Assembly: GCF_002356335.1 (NCBI RefSeq)
Contig: NZ_AP018165.1
Coordinates: forward strand, 4,278,001 to 4,342,000
Direction of reading: 5' to 3'
Origin: [Mycobacterium] stephanolepidis
GTDB lineage: Bacteria > Actinomycetota > Actinomycetes > Mycobacteriales > Mycobacteriaceae
DNA: 64,000 nucleotides
Part shown: positions 8,840 through 16,796 of the stretch, piece after piece
Layout of the letters: each line of letters starts with the position of its first letter
How positions within the stretch are numbered: the stretch's first letter is position 1
The notes under the pieces: model-generated
Databases searched by the model: none
What the model was told of the DNA's origin: nothing
What the model saw: the letters and a program-made list of their open reading frames with translations, nothing else
Position numbers and translations under genes: made by a program

Positions 8840-10345
8840 GTGAGCACGCCGGAGAACGCAACGGTCACGCAGCTGCTGGCCAACCTGGCCGATGTTGAGG
8901 ACCGGGGGCTGCACTTCGAGGGTTCGTTCACGCCATGGCGTGAACATGTGGCCGAAAGCCGTCGCCTGGCATCGGTATTGCGCGCACGCTTGGACCCGTC
9001 AAAGCCGCCGCATGTCGGTGTGATCCTGGAAAACACCCCTGGGTTCGCGCGCCTTCTTTCCGCGGCCGCATTAGGTGGCCTGGTGCTGGTGGGCTTGAAT
9101 TCAACCCGGCGCGGATCGGCATTGCAGCGTGATGTCGAGCTCGCCGACTGCCAGTTCATCATCACAGACGAGTCCGAAACCGTTGTCGACTCACAACATC
9201 CGCTGATCGAGATCGCCGATGTGCGACCGGATGAACTGTTCATGCTCATCTTCACCTCCGGCACCAGCGGCGACCCCAAGGCCGTCCAGATCACCCATGC
9301 CAAGGTGGCCTCCGCGGGAATCATGCTGTCCTCACGTTTTGGCCTCGGTCCCGCAGATGTCTGTTATCTCTCGATGCCGATGTTCCATTCCAATGCGGTG
9401 CTCGCGGGCTGGTCGGTGGCCGTCGCCGCCGGTGCGTCGATTGCGTTGCGCCGCAGGTTCTCCGCCTCGGGCTTCCTCGACGACGTCCGCACGTACGGGG
9501 CGACGTATGCCAACTACGTCGGCAAGCCGATGTCGTATGTGCTGGCGACACCGGAACAGCCCGATGACGCCGACAATCCGTTGAAGTTCATGTACGGCAA
9601 CGAGGCGGCAGCCGGCGATACCGACCGATTCGCGAAGCGATTCGGCGCCTTTGTGGTGGACGGATTCGGGTCCACCGAGGGCGGGGTGGCGCTGGGCTGG
9701 GCGCCGGGGACGCCGCCAGGTGCGATAGGCCCGCTGACTCCCGACGTTCGGATTCTGGATGTCCAGACCGGGCATCCCTGCCCCCCTGCGATTTTCGATC
9801 AGAGCGGCAGGGTGGTCAACGCCGAGGAGGCCACCGGCGAGCTGGTGAATGTGACCGGTCCCGGACGATTCACCGGCTATTACAAGAACGCCCTGGCCGA
9901 TGCCGAGCGCATGGTCGAGGGCAAGTACCGCAGTGGCGACCTCGCCTATGCCGACGAAAACGGGTTCGTGTACTTCGCCGGACGCCTCGGCGATTGGCTG
10001 CGGGTCGACGGCGAGAACCTGGGCACCGCCCCCATCGAGCGCGTGCTACTGCGCCATCCGGATATCACCGAGGCTGCCGTCTATGGCATTCCCGATCCCA
10101 CCGTCGGAGATCGTGTCATGGCGGCCCTGGTGGTACACAACGGATTCGAGGCATCGAAGCTGGGCGAGTTCCTCTCCGCGCAAGAGGATCTGGGGCCCAA
10201 ACAGTGGCCGTCATTCCTCCGAGTCAGCGCCGACCTCCCTCGTACCGCGACGTTCAAGGTGATCAAGCGGCAGCTGTCGGCCGAGGCGTTGGAAACCAGC
10301 GACCCGCTGTGGCAGCTCACCGGGAGCACCTACGTTCACCCCTGA
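8840..10345 (+). CDS. fadD17: Steroid acyl-CoA ligase FadD17
   Basis: 501-residue adenylate-forming enzyme of the size of Rv3506. It activates steroid side-chain carboxylates to CoA thioesters via an acyl-AMP; FadD17 is reported to prefer shorter (C5) side chains, a point taken from family knowledge. Visible are the AMP-binding P-loop IFTSGTSGDPKAVQ (about 137-150), the adenine-binding DGFGSTEG region, and the hinge region YRSGDLAYADENG near 365. The GTG start is 9 bases after the fadE27 stop. It ends the fadE26-fadE27-fadD17 operon and is followed by a palindromic repeat. Confidence 0.88.
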   Translation: MSTPENATVTQLLANLADVEDRGLHFEGSFTPWREHVAESRRLASVLRARLDPSKPPHVGVILENTPGFARLLSAAALGGLVLVGLNSTRRGSALQRDVELADCQFIITDESETVVDSQHPLIEIADVRPDELFMLIFTSGTSGDPKAVQITHAKVASAGIMLSSRFGLGPADVCYLSMPMFHSNAVLAGWSVAVAAGASIALRRRFSASGFLDDVRTYGATYANYVGKPMSYVLATPEQPDDADNPLKFMYGNEAAAGDTDRFAKRFGAFVVDGFGSTEGGVALGWAPGTPPGAIGPLTPDVRILDVQTGHPCPPAIFDQSGRVVNAEEATGELVNVTGPGRFTGYYKNALADAERMVEGKYRSGDLAYADENGFVYFAGRLGDWLRVDGENLGTAPIERVLLRHPDITEAAVYGIPDPTVGDRVMAALVVHNGFEASKLGEFLSAQEDLGPKQWPSFLRVSADLPRTATFKVIKRQLSAEALETSDPLWQLTGSTYVHP

Positions 10346-10350
10346 CGCCC

Positions 10351-10404
10351 AGTGTGCGGATCCAGTCGAAATCTCGCCGATATTCGACACTATCGGCACA
10401 CTCG
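10351..10404. repeat. 54-bp palindromic repeat, copy 1 (left flank of DUF559 gene)
   Basis: About 50 of 54 bases match copy 2 at 11301-11354, in the same orientation. The ends form 11-base inverted arms (AGTGTGCGGAT and ATCGGCACACT, one mismatch). A second nested pair, GTCGAA and TTCGAC, lies inside. It starts 5 bases after the fadD17 stop, so it may also act as a terminator hairpin. The DUF559 nuclease gene lies exactly between the two copies. Confidence 0.85.
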
Positions 10405-10438
10405 AGAAACTGTCAGTGGTCGGTGCAAGGCTGCCATC

Positions 10439-11296
10439 ATGGGGGACGTACCGTGGCCGTTCATCAGGGATGAGGCGCTCGCGAATCATCTGGTCACTGG
10501 GTACGCCCTGCGCGGATTCACCGCGCTGTACCCCGCCATATATGTGCCGGTGGGTGCCGACGTCACACAGCTCAAGCGAGCCGAAGCGGCATGGCTATGG
10601 TCGAGGCGCCATGGCGTGCTCGCCGGCACATCAGCGGCGGCCGTCCATGGCACAAAGTGGCTGCCACAGAACGGTTCGGTCGAACTCATCCACACCAATC
10701 GTCGTGCTCCGCGCGGGATCTCGGTATGGAGCGACCGTCTGCTCCGCGACGAGCGGACGGTCATCGATGGACTACCCGTAACCACACCCGCACGCACCGC
10801 GTTCGACATCGGACGACGCAACACGATTGACCTGGCAGTGGAACGTCTCGACGCCTTGATGAACACCACAGGCACGTCCGTCACTGACATCAATGCCGTG
10901 GTGGCACGCCACCCAGGTGCCAGAGGTCTGACAAGGCTCGCTCATGTCCTCGATCTGGTCGACGGCGGCGCCGAGTCACCCTGGGAGACACGCACCAGAC
11001 TCATCGTGGTGCGCGCAGGTTTCGCAGCTCCACAGACTCAACTCGTCGTACGTAACCGCTTCGGCGATTTCGTCGCACGCCTCGATATGGGGTGGAAGGA
11101 CCACAAAGTGGGTATCGAGTTCGATGGCGCCCAGCATTGGACGGACGCGGGCCAACGCTCCCGCGATATTGATCGCGCCAAGAAACTGGCAGACGAAGGG
11201 TGGCGCATCGTTCGCGTGAGCTCCGACATGGTGCGCCATCGTGCGGGAACGATCGTCTCCAGGGTCGCGGAAGCATTCACTGCGCTGGCCGCGTAA
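10439..11296 (+). CDS. DUF559 / Vsr-like endonuclease-fold protein with AbiEi-like N-terminus
   Basis: 285 residues. The C-terminal ~110 residues show the PD-(D/E)xK-like DUF559 pattern: an acidic residue in RLDMGW, then GIEFDGAQHW, then a D..R...L..EGW.IVRVS block. The N-terminal ~170 residues look like those of actinobacterial AbiEi-type antitoxin-domain proteins (short helical region then LAGTSAAAVHG and RTAFDIGRR). The ATG is chosen because upstream sequence belongs to the repeat. The gene interrupts an otherwise conserved sterol cluster and is bracketed by 54-bp repeats. No toxin partner is adjacent. Function unknown; nuclease activity is inferred from fold. Confidence 0.7.
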   Translation: MGDVPWPFIRDEALANHLVTGYALRGFTALYPAIYVPVGADVTQLKRAEAAWLWSRRHGVLAGTSAAAVHGTKWLPQNGSVELIHTNRRAPRGISVWSDRLLRDERTVIDGLPVTTPARTAFDIGRRNTIDLAVERLDALMNTTGTSVTDINAVVARHPGARGLTRLAHVLDLVDGGAESPWETRTRLIVVRAGFAAPQTQLVVRNRFGDFVARLDMGWKDHKVGIEFDGAQHWTDAGQRSRDIDRAKKLADEGWRIVRVSSDMVRHRAGTIVSRVAEAFTALAA

Positions 11297-11300
11297 GTCG

Positions 11301-11354
11301 AGTGTGCCGATCCGGTCGAAATCTCGCCAATATTCGACACTATCCGCACACTCG
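11301..11354. repeat. 54-bp palindromic repeat, copy 2 (right flank of DUF559 gene)
   Basis: Direct near-copy of 10351-10404, beginning 5 bases after the stop of the DUF559 gene. Outer arms are AGTGTGCCGAT and ATCCGCACACT. The single unpaired position is again the eighth base, with G and C exchanged relative to copy 1. It lies between convergent genes, so it could terminate both. Confidence 0.85.
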
Positions 11355-11379
11355 GCGGCTAAGAAGGCGGCAGTAGGAG

Positions 11380-12528
11380 CTAGCCGCGGATCTGGTTCAG
11401 CCTGTCGACAGTGCTCTCGAAACCTGCCACCAAGTCGGCCACGATCTCGGCGGTAGGCCGAATCTCGTTCATCCGCCCGACGATCTGCCCCGCGGGGAAG
11501 CAGACAGTCTCGGGGTCATGCGCACGATTCATCCGCTCGTGTGCCCCGCTCACCAGAATGTTCTGTAGCGGCATCGGCAGCGGTGTCGGCGCGTCCTCGG
11601 CGTCCCAAGCCTGAGTCCACTTGGTCTTCAGCAGTCGCGCGGGCTTTCCGGTGTAGATGCGGGTGCGCACCGTGTCACTCGAGGTCGCCTTCAGCAGCGC
11701 CTGCTGCACCACGGAATCGCCACCGGCGGTGACGGTTCCAAGGTCATACTCGGCGGCGGTCAGCCAGATCGAGCCGGTCCACACACCCGAGGCACCGAGC
11801 GCCAGGGCCGCCGCTGCCTGCCTACCGCTACCGATACCGCCGGCCGCCAGCACCGGGGCGCTGCCGTCGAGGGCGTCCACGATCTCGGGCCACAGCACCA
11901 TGGATGCCACATCGCCGGTATGCCCACCGGCCTCATAGCCCTGAGCCACAACGATATCGACACCGTTCTCGACATGCCGCTTGGCGTGCTCGGCCTTACC
12001 CGCGAGCGCGGCGACCGGCACGCCATGCTCGTGCGCCTGGTCGATCACGTCCTTGGGCGGGGAGCCGAGCGCATTGGCGATCAGCTTGATCGGATGCTTG
12101 AGCGCGACCTCCACGTGCGAGCGGGCCACCGAATGCAGCCAGCCCAGCACCCCCGCCGACTCACGTTCACCCGGCAGTGGGGGCACGCCCAGGTCGGCAA
12201 GAGTCTTCTCGACAAAGTCCTTGTGCCCCTGCGGAATCAGCTTGTCGATGTCCACCGCGGTGCCCTCCGTGGGCACCTTGGCCGGCATCACGATGTCGAC
12301 ACCGTAAGGCTTGCCGTCGGTGTTCTCGTCCATCCAGTTCAGAACGGCGTCCAACTCGTCGGGATCGTTGAAGCGGACACATCCCAGCACACCCATACCG
12401 CCCGCGCGGGTGATAGCTGCGGCGACCTTTTCCGATGGCGTGAAACCGAATATCGGGTAGCGGATTCCGAACCGCTCACACAGGTCGGTGTGCATGGATG
12501 AGCCGCTTGCGCGAAGACCGTCAGACAT
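11380..12528 (-). CDS. Nitronate monooxygenase-like (2-nitropropane dioxygenase family) flavoprotein
   Basis: TIM-barrel FMN enzyme, 382 residues. Seen are the N-terminal CERFGIRYPIFGF, the catalytic-region motif VAQGYEAGGHTGDV near 217, and the phosphate-binding VLAAGGIGSG near 246. The ATG lies 2 bases after the fadD19 stop with GGGAG upstream; a second ATG 33 bases later is possible. The M. tuberculosis sterol regulon contains a member of this family (Rv3553/IpdC, ring degradation), but orthology of this copy is not established. Coupling to fadD19 suggests a flavin step on steroid or side-chain CoA esters; this is inference. Confidence 0.8.
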   Translation of the reverse strand: MSDGLRASGSSMHTDLCERFGIRYPIFGFTPSEKVAAAITRAGGMGVLGCVRFNDPDELDAVLNWMDENTDGKPYGVDIVMPAKVPTEGTAVDIDKLIPQGHKDFVEKTLADLGVPPLPGERESAGVLGWLHSVARSHVEVALKHPIKLIANALGSPPKDVIDQAHEHGVPVAALAGKAEHAKRHVENGVDIVVAQGYEAGGHTGDVASMVLWPEIVDALDGSAPVLAAGGIGSGRQAAAALALGASGVWTGSIWLTAAEYDLGTVTAGGDSVVQQALLKATSSDTVRTRIYTGKPARLLKTKWTQAWDAEDAPTPLPMPLQNILVSGAHERMNRAHDPETVCFPAGQIVGRMNEIRPTAEIVADLVAGFESTVDRLNQIRG

Positions 12529-12530
12529 GC

Positions 12531-14183
12531 TCAGGCTCCCGTGTTGACGTGCTTGGTGTTCACGAGGTCCACCTTCTCGGTTTCCGAGACCTCCTTGGCC
12601 CAGCGGTAGTCGGCCTTGCCCGCAGGATTGCGCTTGACAGTGTCCACGATCCAGACGCTGCGCGGCACCTTGTATCCGGCGATCTCCTTGCGCGCATGGG
12701 TGTCCAGGTCTTCGAAGGTGAGCTCCACGCCGGGACGCACCGCGACGACAGCACCCACATGCTGGCCCCACTTCTCGTCGGGCACACCGACGACAACCGC
12801 GTCGAACACGGCGGGGTGGCCCTTCAGGACGCTCTCGACTTCCTCGGGGAACACCTTCTCGCCACCGGTGTTGATCGACACCGATCCGCGCCCCAGCATG
12901 GTGACAGTGCCGTCCGCTTCGACGGTCGCCCAGTCACCGGGGATCGCGTACCGCACACCGTTGAACGTCTTGAACGTCTCGGCGGTCTTCTTCTCGTCCT
13001 TGAAGTATCCGACCGGAATGTGGCCGCTCTTGGCGATGAGACCCCGCACCCCGGAACCGGGTTGGATCGCATTGCCTTCCTCATCGAGAACCGTTGTGGT
13101 GGAACTGATCTTCACGGTCGGGCCACCCGGATGCATCTGCCCCTTGGTAACGGTGGACAACCCGCCGGTACCGGTCTCGGAGGCGCCGATCGCATCGGTG
13201 ATCACTCGGTTGGGCAGCAGCTCCAAGTACCGCTCCTTGACCGTCTGCGAGAACAGCGCGGCACTGCTGGCCAACACCCACAGCGAGGACAGGTCACGCG
13301 CGCGGCCCACCTCGGTATCCAGCGCGTCGATGAGCGGTCGGCCGATGGCGTCTCCGGCGAAGAACAGCATGTTGATCTTGTGCTTCTCGATGAGTTCCCA
13401 CACCTCTTCGGGGTTGAACTCGGGCGCGAGCACCGTGGTGCGCCCCTGGAACAGGGCCATGAAGGTGGCCGCCTGGGTGGCGCCGTGGATCATCGGCGGG
13501 ATCGGGAAACCGATGAAGGGTGCGGCCTCGGCTCCCTGCTTGGCCAGATCCCACTCACCCTCGATGTACTCGCCGGTGACGTAGTTGATGCCACCGAACA
13601 GCGAGCGATAGATGTCCTCGTGCCGCCACATCACCCCCTTGGGGAAGCCGGTGGTGCCGCCGGTGTAGATCAGGAAGATGTCGTCGGGGCTGCGCTCCGC
13701 GAAGTCACGTTCCGGAGATCCCTGCGCCAGCGCATCTGCGAACGCGACGCCGTCGTACGACGAGTAGTCGAGGTCTGTTCCGTCCTCGACGACGATCGCG
13801 GTCTTGACGTTCGGGGTGCTCGGCAGAACATTCGCGACCTTGTCGCTGTACCGACGCTCGTGCACCAGAGCGGCCATGTCGGAGTTCTCGAACAGGTAGT
13901 GCAGCTCGGCCTCGACGTACCGGTAGTTCACGTTGACCGAGATCGCACGGATCTTGACGATGGCCGTGAGCGCGACGACGATCTCGATACCGTTCCGGCA
14001 GTACAAACCCACCTTGTCGCCCGGGCCCACGCCCCGGCTCTGCAGATAGTGCCCTAGCCGGTTGGACTGCTCCTCAAGCTCGGCATATGTCAGCTTTCGG
14101 TCACCGGAAATGATGGCAACACGATCGGGCATAGTGTCGATCGAATGCTCAATGAGGTCGGCAATGTTAAGGGCCATGTCCAT
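12531..14183 (-). CDS. fadD19: Steroid side-chain acyl-CoA ligase FadD19
   Basis: About 550-residue adenylate-forming ligase, clear counterpart of Rv3515c. Family knowledge: it activates C26 acids of cholesterol and C24-branched sterols, the first committed step of side-chain beta-oxidation. Visible are the P-loop IYTGGTTGFPKGVMW (about 171-185), the IGASETG adenine site, and GRGSVSINTGGEKVFPEE with the C-terminal lysine segment GYKVPRS. Two candidate starts (MDMALN and, 6 bases later, MALNIADL) abut the KstR box. The second gives the family N-terminus and would suit a leaderless message. Confidence 0.93.
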   Translation of the reverse strand: MDMALNIADLIEHSIDTMPDRVAIISGDRKLTYAELEEQSNRLGHYLQSRGVGPGDKVGLYCRNGIEIVVALTAIVKIRAISVNVNYRYVEAELHYLFENSDMAALVHERRYSDKVANVLPSTPNVKTAIVVEDGTDLDYSSYDGVAFADALAQGSPERDFAERSPDDIFLIYTGGTTGFPKGVMWRHEDIYRSLFGGINYVTGEYIEGEWDLAKQGAEAAPFIGFPIPPMIHGATQAATFMALFQGRTTVLAPEFNPEEVWELIEKHKINMLFFAGDAIGRPLIDALDTEVGRARDLSSLWVLASSAALFSQTVKERYLELLPNRVITDAIGASETGTGGLSTVTKGQMHPGGPTVKISSTTTVLDEEGNAIQPGSGVRGLIAKSGHIPVGYFKDEKKTAETFKTFNGVRYAIPGDWATVEADGTVTMLGRGSVSINTGGEKVFPEEVESVLKGHPAVFDAVVVGVPDEKWGQHVGAVVAVRPGVELTFEDLDTHARKEIAGYKVPRSVWIVDTVKRNPAGKADYRWAKEVSETEKVDLVNTKHVNTGA

Positions 14184-14187
14184 AAAT

Positions 14188-14201
14188 TAGAACGTGTTAC
14201 A
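14188..14201. promoter_or_regulatory. KstR-type operator between fadD19 and echA19
   Basis: TAGAACGTGTTACA, identical to the box at 6471. It lies 4 bases before the first fadD19 ATG and 35 bases before echA19, so it overlaps the fadD19 core promoter. One site would repress both directions. Confidence 0.86.
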
Positions 14202-14236
14202 TTTTTAGACAAGCCCCGGCCCAATGAAGGAGCCTC

Positions 14237-15046
14237 ATGACGGACACAGTGACCGAACAGGACGCCCCGCACGCCCTGGTGGAACTCCGCGATCACGTCC
14301 TCGTCGTGACGATGAATCGTCCACACGCACGCAACGCCCTGTCCGGGGAAATGCTGGAGATCATGACGCAGGCCTGGGACCGCGTCGACAACGATTCCGA
14401 GGTTCGCGTCTGCATCCTGACCGGCGCGGGCGGGTACTTCTGCGCCGGCGCCGATCTCAAGGCCATGAACAAGCGTGCCCCGGGCGACCAGTTCTCCGAC
14501 GGCAGCTACGACCCGTCCGTCATCCCCGGCCTGCTCAAGGGCCGGCGTCTGACCAAGCCTCTGATCGCAGCCGTCGAGGGTCCCGCGATCGCCGGCGGCA
14601 CCGAAATCCTGCAGGCTACCGATATCCGCATCGCGGGTGAGAGCGCCAAATTCGGTGTCTCCGAGGTGAAGTGGAGCCTGTACCCGATGGGCGGGTCGGC
14701 CGTGCGTCTCCCTCGTCAGATCCCGTACACGGTCGCCTGCGACATCCTGCTCACCGGTCGACACATCAAGGCCCCGGAGGCCAAGGACATCGGGCTCATC
14801 GGCCACGTCGTCCCCGACGGCCAGGCACTGGACAAGGCCCTGGAGCTCGCGAACATGATCGCCGCGAACGGACCCCTGGCGGTGCAGGCGGTCCTCAAGA
14901 CCATCCGCGATTCGGAAGGCCTGCACGAGAACGAGGCCTTCAAGGCCGACACCAAGGTCGGCATCGGCGTCTTCACCAGTAACGACGCCAAGGAAGGCCC
15001 CCGCGCCTTCGCCGAGAAGCGCGCCCCCAACTTCACCGGCACCTGA
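14237..15046 (+). CDS. echA19: Steroid enoyl-CoA hydratase EchA19
   Basis: 269-residue crotonase-fold enzyme, counterpart of Rv3516. It hydrates the double bond introduced in steroid side-chain CoA esters. Visible are the oxyanion-hole segments [15 protein letters not shown] (about 59-73) and [13 protein letters not shown] (about 112-124), and the [12 protein letters not shown] region. AAGGAG stands 7 bases before the ATG. Divergent from fadD19 under a shared KstR box and followed after 15 bases by a LON-domain gene. Confidence 0.92.
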   Translation: MTDTVTEQDAPHALVELRDHVLVVTMNRPHARNALSGEMLEIMTQAWDRVDNDSEVRVCILTGAGGYFCAGADLKAMNKRAPGDQFSDGSYDPSVIPGLLKGRRLTKPLIAAVEGPAIAGGTEILQATDIRIAGESAKFGVSEVKWSLYPMGGSAVRLPRQIPYTVACDILLTGRHIKAPEAKDIGLIGHVVPDGQALDKALELANMIAANGPLAVQAVLKTIRDSEGLHENEAFKADTKVGIGVFTSNDAKEGPRAFAEKRAPNFTGT

Positions 15047-15061
15047 GTCAGCACGCATAGT

Positions 15062-15691
15062 GTGGGCGGCGTGACGCCCATGTTCCCGCTGCAGTCGGTG
15101 TTACTGCCGGGCGAGCCCCTACCGCTGCGCATCTTCGAGCCGCGCTACGTCGCCCTGGTCCGCGATGTGATGGCCGCCGAACGCACCTTCGGCACCGTTC
15201 TGATCGCTCGCGGCCGAGAGGTGGGCGGCGGAGATATCCGGCACGACGTCGGCACCGCGGTCCGCGTCCTGGACTGCGAGTCCCTCGGCGCGGAGCGCTT
15301 CGCGTTGCGTTGCGAGGGCGCGCATCGAATCCGCATCACCCAGTGGCTCGACGATGATCCGTATCCGCGCGCCGAGACAGAACCGTGGCCCGACGAACTC
15401 GACGAGCGGGTGCTGCCGTTGAGTGCCCTCAACGAGGTGCAGGCACGTATCGAGAACCTGCTGCGCCGGGTCGCGACCGCGCAGCAGGTTCGCCTCCCCC
15501 GCCGGTGGTCCATCGCCACCGGGCTGCCCAGCGGCGCCGAAAAGCGGCTGTACGCGTTGGCATCTCGAGTGCCGATGGGTCAAGCCGATCGGCACGCCGT
15601 GCTGGCAGCGCCGACGTTGGAGACGCGGGTTCACGCATTGAATGAGGCTGTCGACACCGTCACCGCGATGCTCGACTTCCGCGAGGTTTAG
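15062..15691 (+). CDS. Lon substrate-binding (LON/PUA-like) domain protein
   Basis: 209 residues consisting of a LON N-terminal domain: FPLQSVLLPGEPLPL and IFEPRY at the start, then beta-rich sequence with RIRITQWLDDDPYP, and a helical C-terminal part. It lacks the AAA+ and peptidase parts of Lon, so it is a stand-alone LON protein of unknown role. GTG starts at 15062 and 15071 and an ATG at 15080 are all in frame; the exact start is open. It follows echA19 in the same direction, in the position of Rv3517 in M. tuberculosis, and its stop overlaps the stop of the convergent next gene. Confidence 0.72.
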   Translation: MGGVTPMFPLQSVLLPGEPLPLRIFEPRYVALVRDVMAAERTFGTVLIARGREVGGGDIRHDVGTAVRVLDCESLGAERFALRCEGAHRIRITQWLDDDPYPRAETEPWPDELDERVLPLSALNEVQARIENLLRRVATAQQVRLPRRWSIATGLPSGAEKRLYALASRVPMGQADRHAVLAAPTLETRVHALNEAVDTVTAMLDFREV

Positions 15692-16719
15692 GTCAGCGCC
15701 GCCAGCTGTTTGACGTGCGCGACACTGCGGCAACCGACCACCAGCATGGTGACCCCCGCGGCCTCCCAGGTCTTGATCTGCTCACGTACCTCGGCCTCGG
15801 TTCCGACGATGGTGGTGTCGAGCACCAACTCGTCCGGAATCACTTCGGCCGCCTTGTCCTTGCGGTTGGTGCGGAACAGCTCGGTGACCTCGTCAACCAC
15901 CTCGCCGTAGCCCATGCGCCGATACACCTCGGCATGGAAGTTGAGTTCGACCGCGCCCATGCCACCGATATACAAGGCGGAGAACGGCTTCAGCTGATCG
16001 AGCACCGAGCGGCGGTCGTCGGTGACGATGACCTGTGCGGTGGCCGCGATCTCGAAGTCCTTGCGGCTGCGCCGGGCGCCGGGCCGGGAGAAACCCTCGT
16101 CGAGCCATTCGTTGTACATGTCTGCCAGCCGCGGCGCGTAGAACATGGGCAACCAGCCGTCCGCGATCTCAGCGGTCAACGCCACATTCTTCGGGCCCTC
16201 CGCCCCGAGAAAGATGGGGATATCGGCGCGCAGCGGGTGCACGATCGGCTTGAGAGGCTTGCCCAGCCCGGTGGCATTGTCCCCGGTCAGCGGCAGCGGG
16301 TAGTGCGGACCGTCGCTGCGAACGGGCGCCTCGCGAGCCAGTACCTGCCTGATGATGTTGATGTATTCACGGGTACGGGCCAGAGGCTTGGGGAACGGTT
16401 GCCCGTACCAGCCTTCCACTACCTGGGGCCCAGATACGCCCAGTCCCAAGATGTGGCGGCCGCCGGAGAGGTGATCCAGCGTCAGGGCCGCCATGGCACA
16501 GGCCGTAGGCGTTCGCGCCGAGAGCTGAATCACCGAGGTGCCCAACCTGATTCGACTGGTGTCCGATCCCCACCAGGCCAACGGGGTGTACGCGTCGGAA
16601 CCCCAGGCCTCGGCCGTGAAGACGGCGTCGAATCCACCTTCTTCGGCGGCGGCCACCAGTTCGGGCGCGTTCTCCGGCGGGGAGGCCGACCAGTACCCCA
16701 GCTGCAATCCGAATTTCAT
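15688..16719 (-). CDS. LLM-class F420-dependent oxidoreductase (Rv3520c-like)
   Basis: 343-residue luciferase-like TIM-barrel protein, near the length of Rv3520c. It starts MKFGLQLGYW; the segment DAVFTAEAWGSDAYTPL and the phosphate/F420 region ILGLGVSGPQVVEGWYG near 100 are typical. Such enzymes use F420, or FMN in some members, for hydride transfer; the substrate is not known. In this position it belongs to the sterol regulon and is divergent from the DUF35-ltp4-ltp3 operon, with one KstR box between. Confidence 0.85.
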   Translation of the reverse strand: MKFGLQLGYWSASPPENAPELVAAAEEGGFDAVFTAEAWGSDAYTPLAWWGSDTSRIRLGTSVIQLSARTPTACAMAALTLDHLSGGRHILGLGVSGPQVVEGWYGQPFPKPLARTREYINIIRQVLAREAPVRSDGPHYPLPLTGDNATGLGKPLKPIVHPLRADIPIFLGAEGPKNVALTAEIADGWLPMFYAPRLADMYNEWLDEGFSRPGARRSRKDFEIAATAQVIVTDDRRSVLDQLKPFSALYIGGMGAVELNFHAEVYRRMGYGEVVDEVTELFRTNRKDKAAEVIPDELVLDTTIVGTEAEVREQIKTWEAAGVTMLVVGCRSVAHVKQLAALT

Positions 16720-16773
16720 GGCCCGACTGTAACCGGCGGGATATGCCGCGGCCACCACCCTTGCGAAAAAAAC

Positions 16774-16787
16774 TAGAACTTGTTCTA
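16774..16787. promoter_or_regulatory. KstR-type operator between the F420 oxidoreductase gene and the DUF35-ltp operon
   Basis: TAGAACTTGTTCTA fits TNNAACNNGTTNNA with both outer arms TAGAAC and GTTCTA. It ends 9 bases before the GTG of the DUF35 gene and lies about 55 bases before the oxidoreductase ATG. The very short distance to the GTG suggests a leaderless or near-leaderless transcript. Confidence 0.85.
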
Positions 16788-16796
16788 CTCGGAGGT

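Noticed and set aside
12498..14057. Very long open frame antisense to fadD19
   Set aside because: fadD19 is unmistakable on the other strand; the antisense product is Arg/Gly/His/Asp-rich with no family motif, as is usual for GC-rich third-position shadows.
15715..16776. Long plus-strand frame opposite the F420 oxidoreductase gene
   Set aside because: Low-complexity translation with no recognisable fold, and it would cover the KstR box; the minus-strand gene has clear LLM motifs.
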